From Chlorokybus atmophyticus (lineage: Eukaryota; Streptophyta; Chlorokybophyceae; Chlorokybales; Chlorokybaceae): a DNA stretch of 34,619 bases. Positions 1 to 11,639 of this stretch are shown here, one piece after another (the stretch's first letter is position 1; each line of letters begins with the position of its first letter). The position numbers and the translations under genes were made by a program. Where the stretch lies: assembly GCA_009103225.1 (NCBI GenBank), contig RHPI01002949.1, positions 7,318 to 41,936 on the forward strand, in the 5' to 3' direction. The notes beneath the pieces are model-generated. The model made no database searches. It saw nothing but the letters and a program-made list of their open reading frames with translations, and was not told the DNA's origin.

Positions 1-3000
1 GGGGTAAAGGCCGACTGCGCTGACACCATCAAGGGCTGTTGTTGTGGTGTGTTAGGGCTACAAGACTCTTGCAGCCACAACCCATGCAAGAGAGCGGGTG
101 CGGCACACTATAAGATGGGCTATTACAAACCAATTCACAATGATAACTTATACACATCTTCAAGACTACTGAATTGTCCAACAACTAAGGCGCATCGTAT
201 CAATCAAATGTGTCAATATACCGGTAAGCCAAATCAATCCTCGGTTGGGTGATGAACTTGCAACTTGGGCAACACATCGTTCAAACAATCCAATAACCCT
301 TCAGAACCTGGATCACATTCAGAATCGGGGTCGATCTGATGATATGTCCACGATTGTAGCAATTCGGGGAGGCGGGTTTCCCGGTTACCGCCCTGCACAT
401 TCCAAGAGAGAAGCTCACAGGGTTGCAGGCAATGCGATGGCAGCAGTACCACCTATAGCATTCAACGGCGTCTGCGCGATTGCCTTGGCGCTCGCATAGT
501 TATTACACAAGCGCAACTGTTGTGACCATTCATGTGTAAGGAAACGAACCTTCAAGAACACTGGTACAAGCAGCGTTGCCTGCGTTGTGCTGGTTGAAAA
601 TCCTTGTGGATATCTGCAGCCATTCCACTGATACTCCGTGCCCATCATCATACGTGCTCGTGTTGTCCCGTTTGGCAATCTGCACATAATCTGGATCTCC
701 CACCACGAGAACCTGCACTGCATTTAGATGACCACAGAGCCGACATCACATACAATAAGTTTTCATGTTCGAATAAGGGACGTGTGCGCAAACCTTGGTG
801 CCTTCCGCAAAACCCTGCGCAATAAACTGGGCCCATGCCATGGAATAAGGTTTTATCTGATCGATGACTACCTCAAATCCACAAGCATGTATCCTCCACG
901 CAAGCTGAGACACCTGCACGTTTATGCAACCAGGAGGTGAGCTGATTGCATATATCAAGAGGACAATGCAGTTTTGTTCTCACGGTTGGCGACCAGATCA
1001 CAGAGGTGTGGCCTGCATTCAGTCAACCGTCAACAGTGACACCTTTTGCACGTGCGTCACGGCGCGTTGGCAATAAGACAAGAAGACCCGTTTATTCTCC
1101 AACCCGCCAGGAAGCTTGTAAATTCCGATTGAGATGTGTCCGAGTCGGGATCTATTTAGTAGCATCTGAATTCCCGTAGCCTCTCGGGAATATGCATTCG
1201 TGGGATAGCACCCTGCGCACCAAATACAATTAATGATACAATTGCGGGGCACTGAACGCCTTGAGTCTGAAAACAACTGTTTGCCCAATGGCAGTGACAG
1301 CAAGGGGTGTATGTGCGAGCGAACCAAGAACCAAGAAGACGATTAGTACGAGCCACCTGCCTTGATTGTGCATTTGGTTCAGCAGACATGTCAGCAGCTG
1401 CCACTGCCGCGCAACGGCATTCGCAACTGCATGTCCTTCCGCAGTTTGCTTGACGACATCAACACATTCAAATTTCCCACCGCCACTACCTGCAGTTCCA
1501 CTAGCTGAGTCACGACAGTATCAACAAGCTTGCAATCGCAGGGGCCCCCCCTGGGGGGCCTTTGCAAGCAGTGTTTGTGCTGAGCAACTGCGTGATGCCT
1601 AGCGTGCACCACGCATTGGTGCGTTGAGTATTGGTTGGTCACGAGCATGACAGTTACAGGTGCAAAGATCTTGTAGCCTGCAGTCCCATATTTACTGGTT
1701 CAAGTCTCCAATGTGTCCTTATGCGGTTCCCAGTCCAAAAGCACTTGAAGATTGTACTTATCGCGCAGTGTTGCAAGCCAGTTGACTTGAATGGATTACG
1801 ATGACAGACCGGTCAATCAGTCGCAAGCCAGCTACTCCTGTCTGGGTGCGGGAGAGATGGTAAGGTCCTCCTCGAGACGGCATAATTGGCAATTGCAATG
1901 GCAATACCTGTTGAGCGTGTTCTGGACACGCTTAACAATGCGATAGGTATACAGTGCGTCCCAACACGGTGCTGTTGCTGTTGCTGTTGCTGCTGGCAGC
2001 ATTGTTGCTATGTGCGGTTGTACCTGTTGTGTCTGTGCTAGTTTCTGCAAAGCAACACGTGGGCTATTGAGTGAACATGAGGTGCTCCAGGTAATCGGGG
2101 CGCAGGCATGGCATGGGCTCACAGGTGTGCATGATGCTGGCACACGCACTTAACCAATACAGTGCCAATTAGGTAGTGTGCGCACTGACGTTGTGGTGCA
2201 CAGTACCTTGGTAAACAAGGCAATGTGCACAACAAAAAAGGCAGTGCAGCATTGAGTTCTAGAAGACATGCCAAAAAGTTTGTGCACAGCATATGCAACA
2301 GCATGCCATACTGTTTGGTAAGCTGTGCTTACATGCTTGTATGTAGCCAATGCACTTGGTGTAGATTGTGTGCAGTCCGACTGAGCTCACTGCGGTTCAA
2401 TGAAGACAAAGGACTGCTTTTATGCGTAGCAGATCTAACTAATGCATGTCTTGAAGGAATACACAAAGAACGACAGCATCTGTATATAGCACGTGTATGC
2501 AGCAATATGCACACATTGGTATGCTGTGAGTCTGCAGGTGTGTACATGTGCAAACACCTGCAGCCTGATTGTTCGATTGGGCTCCTGACGCTGCTTTGGA
2601 TATGGCCGCCAGTTCTGGCCCGCTGTGACTGTCATTCCCTGCCGTGGAGCTGATTATACATCGCAAGTCCACCATGGTGACGGTCCCAACAGCGGCCGCA
2701 ACAGCGACGACCACAGGGTGTAGCATCATGACGGATGCGGCAAACGCCGCATCAAAGGCAACGCATTGACTGACCATGAACGCATTGCGCACCGTATCCT
2801 GCTTATTGTGCCTTGACTTGTAGTGCCTGTGCGCGCACAAATGCATCAGAGCACTCAACGCGTGACAGCCATTCGTCACCACTTTGAGGGTGATCCCACA
2901 TCAGCAAGCAACTTACACAACAGGTGCATCATCGAAAGCAGCTGCCGCCTCTTCTTTCATAATGAGGCTGGCAACAGCTCCAACAGCAGCTGCCGCAACA

Positions 3001-3984
3001 ATCGCTGGTGTACAGAAGACAGCAAACGAGGGTATGGCAATGGCCCGCAGCACATTGAACAAAGGGCAGTCTTGCTGGGATATACTCTGCAAAAGCAACA
3101 CCATGAGCGAACGGTCCATTGGCAGAGTCACAACCGGTTGTTGCCGGATGCGCAACAGACACAGCCAGGCATAGTTGTACAGCTAGCTAGCTCTCCTTGT
3201 TTCACAAGTGAATCTGCCACAGAATGAGAACCTCAACCGAGCTCACCTGTTCCGTTGGCTCAATGTCGGATAGGTTTACTCCAGGGACGGTTGCTTTAGA
3301 AGCAAGCTAGCGCTTGGTGAAGGTGCGGTGCGGCCTGCTGGAGGACCGGACGGCAGCTCCCCGCAGCGACTCTCCAAAAAAGGAAGAGCCAGAACCACGC
3401 AAGACTGGCACAATTTTGTGCTTGTCGAAGAATTCGGCCCGCCATTGACGCTCGCCGCAAGAAAACGCCGACACCTCGAGCCTTACCAACGACACAGCCG
3501 GCAGTGCCGTCGCCCCCACCGTCACCATCGCCATAAACAACAGCCAAGCTCAACAGCGACAGCACGCCCACGCCATATCTTAGGCAGAGGCGGAAAGCCA
3601 GCCAGCAACAGCCGCAAGGCGGTCGACCTGGCTAGCCACCCGTGGTTAGCTGCCAGACCTTGACAGCCTGATCGCGCAATTACCCTCACCCTAACCCTTA
3701 TGCTTCCTTTGTATGTGCCACCTCCTCCCCAAGCTTTCGCACGTCACAGCAACAGACCACGCCAACAATGCCGCCACCCTGCTGCCTCACGCCTGCACCA
3801 ACGCCAAGGCAACAACCTACCCCTCTGAATGTCCACGTGGATGCCACTCCGCAAACACGTCGGAGTAGCTTCAGGCTGATGATGATGACAGTGGCGGAAA
3901 GTTGCCGGAAGAACCGCTTGATTGAGCGGGGCTTTGTGCCTCCACAGCACACGCGCCGCTAGAAAGTCCTGCTGACGGTCCCTC
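1..3984. other. No supported gene (about 4 kb)
   Basis: I see no family-level protein similarity, no convincing exon series and no RNA gene here. Open frames are short, overlap on both strands and have unconstrained composition. The visible structure is a (GCTGTT)n microsatellite near 1971-1994, a GC-rich hairpin at 1528-1569 and a 10-bp-arm hairpin at 2532-2563. The part from about 3300 to 3960 is richer in GC and open on both strands, which composition alone can explain. Confidence 0.5.
1528..1569. repeat. GC-rich two-step hairpin
   Basis: Outer arms GCTTGCA (1528-1534) and TGCAAGC (1563-1569) enclose perfect inner arms GGCCCCCC (1543-1550) and GGGGGGCC (1553-1560) with a 2-nt loop. Pairing is read directly from the sequence. 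The function is unknown. Confidence 0.7.
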
Positions 3985-4600
3985 ATACAGTATTGATTTG
4001 TTGTAATCTACAGGTTGATATCTAATCAATCAGATAAATGAGTAGATCAATCAGTGCTAATCAGTAGGGCTGGCCGAACCTAGGTTCGGGCATGACCGCA
4101 CGAACAAAGAACAAGAACCTGAACAATATTGTTATCATTAAGTTTAAGGTTCATATAACCTTGCTTTGTTTTTGCAGAACACAGCACATACACACACAAC
4201 ACAAAGCAAGCGACATTAATGAGTGACATCGAACGAATCAACAATATTGAACAAAAATTCGAATAAAATCTTTGATTGATTGTACATAAAATTCATCAAA
4301 AGGCGTATATTGATTAGCACAATCACATGCATCATTTGACACGAAGCATTGCATCATCAGTGGCATATATTATGGTAAACAACACATATATGAAACCGTG
4401 TATTAGCTAATAGTGTGACGTCTAGTCACGCTGCGTCACGTGTTGCATACAGTCACGCCGCAATGCAGCGTGACTGTGCGTAATATTGCGTGACTGCAAA
4501 AGGCTCATTCCCTATATGCGTCATGCATAGAGAACGAACAAAGAACGTTCTGGCGATTATGACATTTCTACTCACTTACTTGCTAGTAGCCACCGCACAC
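3985..4600. other. AT-rich non-coding stretch, possible hAT-like relic
   Basis: Composition becomes clearly AT-rich here and no coding frame is supported. It contains a 16-bp perfect palindrome CCGAACCTAGGTTCGG at 4074-4089, preceded by TAGGGCTGG, which resembles the ends of some hAT-family transposons. A 12-mer CGAACAAAGAAC occurs near 4100 and again near 4535. I could not find a matching inverted end or an 8-bp target duplication, so the transposon reading is only a suggestion. Confidence 0.3.
4415..4495. repeat. Cluster of inverted AGTCACGC / GCGTGACT 8-mers
   Basis: AGTCACGC lies at 4424-4431 and 4451-4458. Its reverse complement GCGTGACT lies at 4468-4475 and 4488-4495. Related GTGACG (4415-4420) and GTCACG (4435-4440) sit in the same 80 bp. 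The second and third 8-mers form a stem-loop with a 9-nt loop. It could be a subterminal repeat array bound by a transposase or another factor; that is inference. Confidence 0.6.
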
Positions 4601-4811
4601 TTATGCACAAAACAAAGGACTTACAACTCCAGCTAGGAGGAAGTCTAGCAACACAACTTGTGTGCTAAGTACCACTTGGTACAACGGCAAGACACCACGG
4701 GAGCAGCCCAGCAGCTCCGCACCAAGGAGGAAGAGGATGACCACACGCCCCTCCACTCAGCTCCAATCCCAGACACACACATGCACCTAAGGTGGCGCAC
4801 ACATACACAAC

Positions 4812-5030
4812 ATCACACCCCACAAGGGATGTGAGGGAGAGCCCCTCTAACAGCTCCAAAGCAGGCACCCCCCACACAAGTTAGTTCTCGTAGGGCACCT
4901 CACATGATGATGCAAATCGTCAGCTTACACAAGCTTATATACTTCACTTGTTGCTCTCCGACCTGATACACAATGTCTAAGGCCAACAAGGCCTTGTCAT
5001 TGTGCGCTAACCTATACACATGACAATTCC
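4812..5030 (-). repeat. Diverged LTR-like duplicate, copy 1
   Basis: This segment aligns at low identity with 5623-5835. Shared blocks in the same order are CCCACAAGGGA, GGAGAGC, AGGCACCC, TGCTCTCCGACC, AGGCCAAC and GCGCTGACC-like sequence. On the minus strand it carries TATATAAGC near 4933-4942, a plausible TATA box. Its position downstream of the minus-strand integrase remnant suggests LTR sequence, but no clean LTR ends could be placed. Confidence 0.45.
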
Positions 5031-5622
5031 CTACATAGGGATCGTTAAACTCCACCTCGGGAGTATCAATGAGATTATCGCGGAAACATCAATATATACA
5101 GGGTACTGTTCTTGAGCTAACAAGTCCAACATTGGACTTGTCCCATCACAGGATTGGGGTACCTAGGCTTATTCGGAATGTCCCACACAGGACACTGTGT
5201 GACACGATATGCCATTAGCAGCTTACTACTGTGTGTAGCGGACACGCAATGGCAGACATCGTCAAACAAACGTGAACCACGATTAACAGCTCACAACTGT
5301 CTCAGGGTCACCATGATTGGCAATCATTGTTACACGGTGGTGTGACATCATGATACAAGGCTCACATGGCCAGGGTAGACAGTAATCAGCTATGTGCTAC
5401 CACATATTAATGCCTTGTGTACTACTATGTCCGAGCGATCTAAGGAGGCAAGGACGTGTCCGTGTGGTTCAACCTGCTAAGCACTACACAGCTTGATAAG
5501 CGATAAGTCCATATGAACCACATAGTCCACATGTGTCACAACATTGACCTCTCAACTTACCTGCTGAGAGGGTCACAAACTTCTGCACAAGCAGCTGTAC
5601 TTTACCACACACCTTGCTACCA

Positions 5623-5835
5623 GCAACAACCCACAAGGGAGTAGATGGGAGAGCACCCTTCAAAAGCTTCAGCCAGGCACCCTACGAACGAGTAGTCTTG
5701 CAAGGCCAGTAACTCCCCCTTACCATCACAAGATGGTAGCCATGCCTTAATACTACCCGCTGCTCTCCGACCAGACACATAGAATATCCGAGGCCAACAC
5801 AACCTCGCCACCTATGCGCTGACCTGTCAGCACAG
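5623..5835 (-). repeat. Diverged LTR-like duplicate, copy 2
   Basis: Partner of 4812-5030, offset by about 810 bp in the same orientation. The TATA position is degenerate here (TAGTATTAAGG on the minus strand). Two diverged copies in tandem could be LTRs from different insertions or an internal duplication of one long LTR. The stretches 5031-5622 and 5836-6108 hold no coding sequence I can support. Confidence 0.45.
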
Positions 5836-6109
5836 GCTGACTCTGTCCACCCTCGGACACATCAACACAAGCAACACCCTTGGTGCCTTAGCGACTCTGT
5901 TTGACACTGACCAGTCCTGTATTTACTGGTAGACAATGCCTTATGTAGTAGCTAGGTCCTCATACACCAAGTGCATAGAACTGACTTCATGAGCACGTAT
6001 GCCAGGTGCTACATTCACCATGACTATACGAGATCCTCATTTAGTCCTTCTTACTTACCACATAAGTAAGAAATTGAGAGTGACTTAAGCCAGTCCTTTG
6101 GGCGTGACA

Positions 6110-6122
6110 TTCCTCCCCACTT
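6110..6122 (-). promoter_or_regulatory. Polypurine tract and 3' LTR start of gypsy remnant
   Basis: On the minus strand AAGTGGGGAGGAA runs straight into TGTCACGCCC, whose first base is at 6109. A purine tract followed by TGTCAC is the usual junction of the internal region and the 3' LTR in chromodomain Ty3/gypsy elements. It lies about 150 bp past the end of the degenerate chromodomain, as expected. The far end of this LTR was not located. Confidence 0.6.
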
Positions 6123-6329
6123 GCCTTGCAACTTCCACGTTGCAAACTGATGGAGCACAAGCCCCGCACGACAATTGCCAGCAAGGGTGGCCAACCCTTC
6201 TGAATCATCGCACACTACGCGTAGAACATGTGCAAGCCACGGGAGTGACAACCAACTAAAATACTAAGTAACAGTGCGCGCATGTTGGCATGTCACAGAA
6301 GAAATGTTGCACATTACAACTGAGCACAA

Positions 6330-7202
6330 GCTCCAGAGCACAAGCTCCTTCAAGTGGCACCTGTGGATTCGAGCTCACTCTTAAACTCTTCCAACTTAGC
6401 AGTACAGTTTTCCAAGTTAAAATTTGGCTCTCAGAGGTTATGCTCTTCATCATAACCCAGCCACTTTACAAGGTACTCTGTTTGGAAGCCCTTGATAAAT
6501 CTCCCGAACCGCTTGCCAACAATGGCTTCCGATCTCATACTCAAGGTCGCCCTCCACCTCAACAGGAGGTGGAGGTGGCTGCATTCTACCATTACTCTTG
6601 TATGGTTTGAGCAGCGCCTCATGAAACACATTGTGGACACGCATGCTCTTTGGCAATTCAAGCCTAAAGGCTCGTGTTCCCACAGCTGCAGAGACAGTGA
6701 ACGGCCCAAGCCACCTGGGCAGGAGCTTACGTACACCACTAGTTTTGAGCCCAATGTTTCTGGTGCTGAACAAGACCTTGTCCCCAACCTTCAAACCCTC
6801 TCCAGGGCTGCGCTGCCGATCAGCATACATCTTATGCCGATCTTGAGCTGCTCTCAGGCAGACTTTGGCACTAGCCAATGCACCGTGTATCTGCTCTGTC
6901 AAGTCTCTAGCTGTAGGCACTTTGCAAAACGGCTGAACTTGCAGAGACATAGGCGTCACATGATGCCTAACATAGTTCAAACAGAACGGAGTGCTATGCA
7001 GTGATCCTTGCCATGCATTGTTCACCGCAAACCAAGCTAATGCCAGGTGCAAATGCCTGTCATTAAACCTGGGTGAAGTGTAGTGTCGCAACACGTCTTC
7101 CAACACCTGGTTTGCACTGTCGTGCCTTCCCTCATCATGGCATGAACTCGTCGTAAACCACCTACAAGTTGTCATGCATGTCCGCATGCTATTGTACACC
7201 AT
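6330..7202 (-). pseudogene. Ty3/gypsy integrase C-terminus plus chromodomain, broken
   Basis: The 250-residue open frame (7202 down to 6450) begins inside the integrase core. TTSSCHDEGRHDSANQVLED matches the usual region around the catalytic glutamate, but the segment is corrupted (expected DGQTERAN) and the catalytic glutamate is not recognisable. It continues through the end of the core (HLALAWFAVNNAW, TPFCLNYVRH) and a GPY/F-type module (RWLGPFTV, RLELPKSMRVHNVFHEALL). Near 6530 the chromodomain shifts into a second frame (EYLVKWLGYDEEHNL), which meets a stop codon and then resumes with LEEFKSELEST-like sequence. Reverse transcriptase, RNase H and the first part of integrase are missing upstream. 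This is a chromovirus-clade fossil: truncated at the 5' side near 7210, frameshifted and interrupted by a nonsense codon. Confidence 0.85.
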
Positions 7203-8265
7203 GAGACCATGTCATGCTGTCTCACGCACTATCTCTCGACATATGGTAGACACACATATGAAAGATGCGTGTCACCACCCCCTGCAGCTGAGCGCCAACG
7301 CCCTCGTGCGCCTGCAGCTGACTCACACGCTCATCGCGTAGTCCTCGTACACGCCGGACAGTACCATGCTCCATCAGGGATCTCCTCAAGTGGTGGACGA
7401 AGGCACTCCATGTGCTAACCGGCAACACACCTGTCGCATAGTAGCATGGTGTCCCAACCCTCTGAAAGAAGCGTGTCCCCTTGCAAAAGGTAGGCAAGAC
7501 GATCACAACTTGACTTGCAATCAACTGTTCACTCGTGTAGAGCAGTCCAAACTCAATCCTCACTCAATGTACATGCTAAGGCAGCCCATACGGTGCATCA
7601 AAGTCGCAACAGTGACACACCCCTTCATGCACAGCAACGCACAGCAGCAAACACGTGCACACACCATACATGCAAGCATGTGCGCAAGCATCCGCTCAGC
7701 CAAGAACCTCTTCCCAAAGTTGTTGCTTGCACTCCAGTAGGCCAACTTGCATCCAACCAAACTAGGAAACAAGCTAGCAAAGCCTTATATACCACCGTTG
7801 AGCCCAAGCCCAACCAACTCTCCAACTAACCTAACTGTCAGTCTGCACCAGCATAGTAACAGTCATGATGGCGCTGATAAGTAACGGTAGACGGTTAGGA
7901 AAGGCTTATTCAAGCTCATCCTCTTCAAGTACACTTCAAGGCGCATCTTTTTACGCCCACGGCCAAACCGCCACTCCAACTGTAAATTGTGGCTTCTAAA
8001 AGTCACAACTCCAAAACAGCTGCGCGGGATACCATAATGACTTAAATATGCTGTCAGCTTGGTATCTGACTGTAGATCCGCCTTGAACACACCTCCCTCA
8101 CGTCCAAGAGGACCCAAACATGAGTTCCCAACAAAAACCCAACACATAAACCTTGGGCACCGATCTCTGGCCAGGTACCTCATCTCATAGCAGGTTGTCA
8201 TATTGCAGGGTGCGTGCTGTTGAATTACTACAAGTAGTAAGATCAGTATTAAGTTTTGGCACAAG
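7203..8265. other. Unassigned stretch upstream of gypsy remnant
   Basis: No recognisable protein. The minus strand carries TATATAAGGC (7782-7791), so this may be the promoter and leader of a degenerate LTR that once drove the element at 6.3-7.2 kb, with the middle deleted. A 133-codon minus-strand frame (8264 down to 7863) contains a basic segment (GRGRKKMRLEVYLKR) but matches nothing I know. It is listed for completeness, not as a gene. Confidence 0.35.
7782..7791 (-). promoter_or_regulatory. Candidate TATA box
   Basis: Minus-strand TATATAAGGC in a GC-richer context (GGTGGTATATAAGGC). It is a strong match to a eukaryotic TATA box and lies on the same strand as the gypsy remnant below it. 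No transcript is identified, so an LTR or orphan promoter is inferred. Confidence 0.4.
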
Positions 8266-10690
8266 GTCGTGTTAATTAAGGTTAAGCAAGCATGCTTTGG
8301 TGGTTTTCCATGCTCTCGTGTGTGGGGCTGTCAGATTGTTTTGGCAATGTGACTATACTCGCCTGTATGTATGTTACTTGCAACATCTGTAAATACTTGC
8401 GACAAATCAGTTTGCATGAAATGTGATTGTGGTTTGTGATTAGAGCGGAGCCAACAAGCGCTACACGTAACAGCCATGTGTGCAGCAATGATGATGCATA
8501 TGTTAAACTTCTGCTTGGTCGTTTGTGGGATGTTGCGAGACCATTGCTAAGGCGTTTGCAGCAGCGGCACGAACTACATGTAACAATGGACATCCCACTT
8601 GCACGGGACTTGCGTGTGACATGCATCAGCACATGACATGCGTTCGTTATGTGCTTTTGCAATTTATAATCGTGTGTTAGGTGGGCAGCTGATGACTACC
8701 ACAGAAGTTGAAATCTTCCCTTGTCGATGGATTTTAAGGGACTTGGTGGAGGAGTTCAAACAACATGTTGGCTTTATAGCATAGCAGTCCATGCCCTCAG
8801 TAGTACTGTTGCTACAGTATAAGCGATTCTGTGCAAGCGCCAGCGACCTGCACATTACGTATTCTAATTTTGCATTGAATGTCGTTGTTTTGGGTCACCA
8901 CACTGTGTGCTTCAGCCTTAGAGCTGGCCCAGGCGGTTGCCCACCGCTTTCGTAGGCAGTTGACAAAGATGACTTGAATGACACTCAGTTATTGCGCAAG
9001 CCACGATGGCAGCTGTTCAAGAATCTGATCCTGGTAATTGATTTCAGACCTAGCCATGTTCTTGCCTTCCGCTCACTTCTGCTGCTGCTGCTGCTGCGTG
9101 ATTAGCGCATGCGCATGGTTGCAACGTATGCGCTTGCACCAACCACACATATTTTCGTCACCCATTTCACTTGCTGGTACCACTGCACACGCGCATGAAC
9201 GCACGCGCCTGTGTGCATGGCCATACAATCATGCATAGACATTGTGTCTGCCTGCAGTAAAACTATGGTGTCCAGTGCTGAACTTCTCCTTTTGCAGGTC
9301 TGTATCTGGTCTGAACGCACGGCATCCTCAGCACTCTCCTCGGTGACCTTGCTCGTCCTCGGGGGGTCCTTGTTGTTGCGCTGCTGTGCTTGCGATAACA
9401 GCAAAGAAGACACAACAGGGCAACACTGATAACAACCGCAACAACCAGGAAGTTTGTGGCACATTAGGACCCTGGCAGCAAGCCCAATGCGTCTGTGACA
9501 ATTTTGCAGCCAAGGTGTGTACGTAGTATGTTGCAATTGTAGCAGAACATGCCACTTCACTGAATGTACTCACAGCTGCATGAACACCTTTCTACTTGTA
9601 GGTGGATGCTATTGAGTACATGCGTTAGCGCTCCTCGTAGCTGCCCAGTTCCTACATTCGTGCATTGCGCCCCCACTTGCAGCAATGCACTGAACTGCCA
9701 TTGGGGCAGGTGGCACCTACTTGAGTCAGGAGCTGTCAAGTTCCACACCCGAGCACAAGCACAGTCCAATACATTATACATGGGTAGATGACAAGTAAAC
9801 GGTAGCATGCCATGAACATGATTTCAACATGTATATTGCTGTATGGTATCCATGGCTTTCTTGCACTGTCAACATGCATGTACAAAAACATTCACATTGA
9901 TCGCGCATGGTAAATTTTGGACGTTTGCGTTGATCTAGGAGATGCAACTGTTTGTTACATCAGCTTGATTATTGCTAATATCAAATTGTATGTTGACGCT
10001 CATCAAGGCGGTGCTCTCGACATTCGTGTTGATACGATCAACATTGGATGTTGATAGTATCAGCGTAAATATTGATATTTTAGATAGTTGAAAGGCCACT
10101 GGGCGATTTGTAGTGGTGTGCTTCACTGCACCTGCGGGCTGCCGGCAGCACACTCTATATGATACGCAGCTTCATGGCCGTCTCAGCATGCCAATCCATT
10201 ATCTTGAGGCCCGAGTCGGGCAGCGTGCGGGCGGCATAGCTCGCACGTCTGTCACTTGCACGCACGGAGCACAAAGCTTGTACCGTCACACCATGATGGT
10301 CATGCGCGACCACATCATCGTCCCATGTGAGCGACAAGAGGCATTATAGGTTCTCTCACCTCCGGCACATTCTCCGTCAGCCATCCGAGCTTGATTGCGC
10401 TGAAGTACGTGCTGACGGGCAAGGCAGCGACCTCCCGGAAAGACGATGGCATTGTGCAAGGGGCTTCCCAGTAACCTCAGCATTGTCATTGCTTGTTGTC
10501 ACGAAGCAGCTTGCCTGAACACATCGTGCTGTGTCGTAATGACAGCAGCATCAGTGTTGTGTTGCTACTACCATACCACCATCACACTGATGTGTTGTTA
10601 TGCAAACCAACATCTGTATGTGTGTCTCAACAAAGGTCAAACACAACACACATGCTTAGCTGCTGACACAAGGGCGTTATATATACCGCC
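8266..10690. other. No supported gene; CTG microsatellite
   Basis: No family-level coding match. A (CTG)6 run lies at 9079-9096. A short plus-strand stretch near 8920-8975 reads ALELAQAVAHRFRRQ after a possible CAG acceptor and could be a fragment of an exon, but nothing joins to it. A minus-strand stretch near 9290-9400 is charged and protein-like in two frames and cannot be assigned. Confidence 0.4.
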
Positions 10691-10769
10691 TGCAGCCTAC
10701 CGTGCAGGTGAAACAACTCGCCATGCAGAGGGATGTTCACCTCATCCCACACAACAGGGGGTCTCCCTC

Positions 10770-11059
10770 TCGTTCGCAATGCCCACCGCTCGACGTCTTT
10801 TTGCAGCTGAAGCAGAGTACTCTGAACTCGAACAACAGAGTACTCATGAGTTTTCCAAGAGGAGGAGCTGAAGCAGGGAGGCCCGCACAACGGCGGCATG
10901 CTGATGGATAGCCGCATGCGCGCCCCGTGCCGGCGAGCTCATCCGCATGCATATGCCCAAGCTGGCTGAGACCTTCCGCACGCTTGTGCAGGAAGAGGGC
11001 AAACACGGCTTCCATAAAGGCATGATGAGAGACAGCTTCGTTGGCGTGCACGCGTGAAG
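10770..11059 (+). other. Possible exon sequence, unassigned
   Basis: Two frames here look more protein-like than their surroundings. One reads ARRLFAAEAEYSELEQQST (about 10787-10843). The other reads ELIRMHMPKLAETFRTL and then VQEEGKHGFHKGMMRDSF, ending at a TGA near 11057-11059. The second part loosely resembles the end of a mitochondrial-carrier repeat (hydrophobic, EEG, G-x-x-KGM), but the PX[DE]XX[KR] signature is absent. No splice chain joins the two parts convincingly, so a gene cannot be claimed. Confidence 0.2.
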
Positions 11060-11089
11060 CGGTCATGCACCCTTCCTTTGTCACAATGT

Positions 11090-11172
11090 GTAGTACACAT
11101 GTACATGTGTGCTACACATGTGTGCGTGCAGGTGTCACACCATGTATGCACAGGTGTAGTACACCTGTGCAT
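11090..11172. repeat. Pair of short palindromes in TG/CA-rich DNA
   Basis: 11090-11115 is a 26-nt palindrome centred on ACACATGTACATGTGT, with one mismatched pair. 11146-11172 is a perfect 27-nt palindrome with 13-bp arms around a single G (arm ATGCACAGGTGTA). Both are in alternating purine-pyrimidine sequence prone to cruciform or Z-DNA, so chance is more likely here than for the palindromes in ordinary sequence. Confidence 0.7.
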
Positions 11173-11451
11173 GCATGTATGCACACATGTGCACAAAGAA
11201 CCTCCCATGCGTGCGCATATGCGTGTATATGGGCATGCGCACGCCTGTTCCTAAGCTGGATGTGTGCTTTGGGCAAGTAATGCGCACATATGGTAGTATG
11301 TGCGCCCATATTGCTCCCTCTCCCTCATGAAGTTGCGTGGCGCGGAGCTGCGTGATGGAGCTGTCGGACCATGCGGAGCATACCACTGAGATTGGGCAAC
11401 CCATCTGCACACGCTACAGAGGTATGTGTGTGTGCGCGTGTGCGTGTGCGC

Positions 11452-11453
<2 letters not shown>

Positions 11454-11483
<30 letters not shown>
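11454..11483. repeat. (GT)n microsatellite
   Basis: A pure dinucleotide run of about 30 nt within a longer TG/CG-rich tract starting near 11420. Just upstream (11338-11421) a frame reads SCVMELSDHAEHTTEIG and ends at AGAG followed by GTATGT, which resembles an exon end with an intron starting in the microsatellite. No homology supports it. Confidence 0.9.
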
Positions 11484-11484
<1 letters not shown>

Positions 11485-11594
11485 CATGGATTCATGGTCA
11501 TGAGTTGGTAACGCAGCTGGACATATGGGAGGTGCTGCCTCCCACACGTGCACGCAGGGGCTGGCCGCTCGCTTGATACCAGCTTGCTGCTCAG

Positions 11595-11637
11595 CACCCT
11601 TGGCATACTGCATGAGTCATGCAGTATGCCAAGGGTG
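11595..11637. repeat. Perfect 21-bp-arm palindrome
   Basis: Arm 1 (11595-11615) begins CACCCTTGGCATACTG. Arm 2 (11617-11637) is its exact reverse complement. The only unpaired base is G at 11616. The sequence is of mixed composition, so this is not a simple repeat. Extension fails on both sides, giving sharp ends. No gene is recognised on either side. Confidence 0.9.
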
Positions 11638-11639
11638 AC

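Noticed and set aside
3680-3700. Telomere-like CCCTAACCCTTA
   Set aside because: Only about one and a half irregular repeats; too short to call an interstitial telomere.
10935-11059. Mitochondrial carrier exon
   Set aside because: Loose resemblance only; the family signature is missing and no neighbouring exons can be joined.
11420-11483. (TG)n tract as Z-DNA regulatory element
   Set aside because: Ordinary microsatellite; many similar tracts are present and nothing nearby shows regulation.
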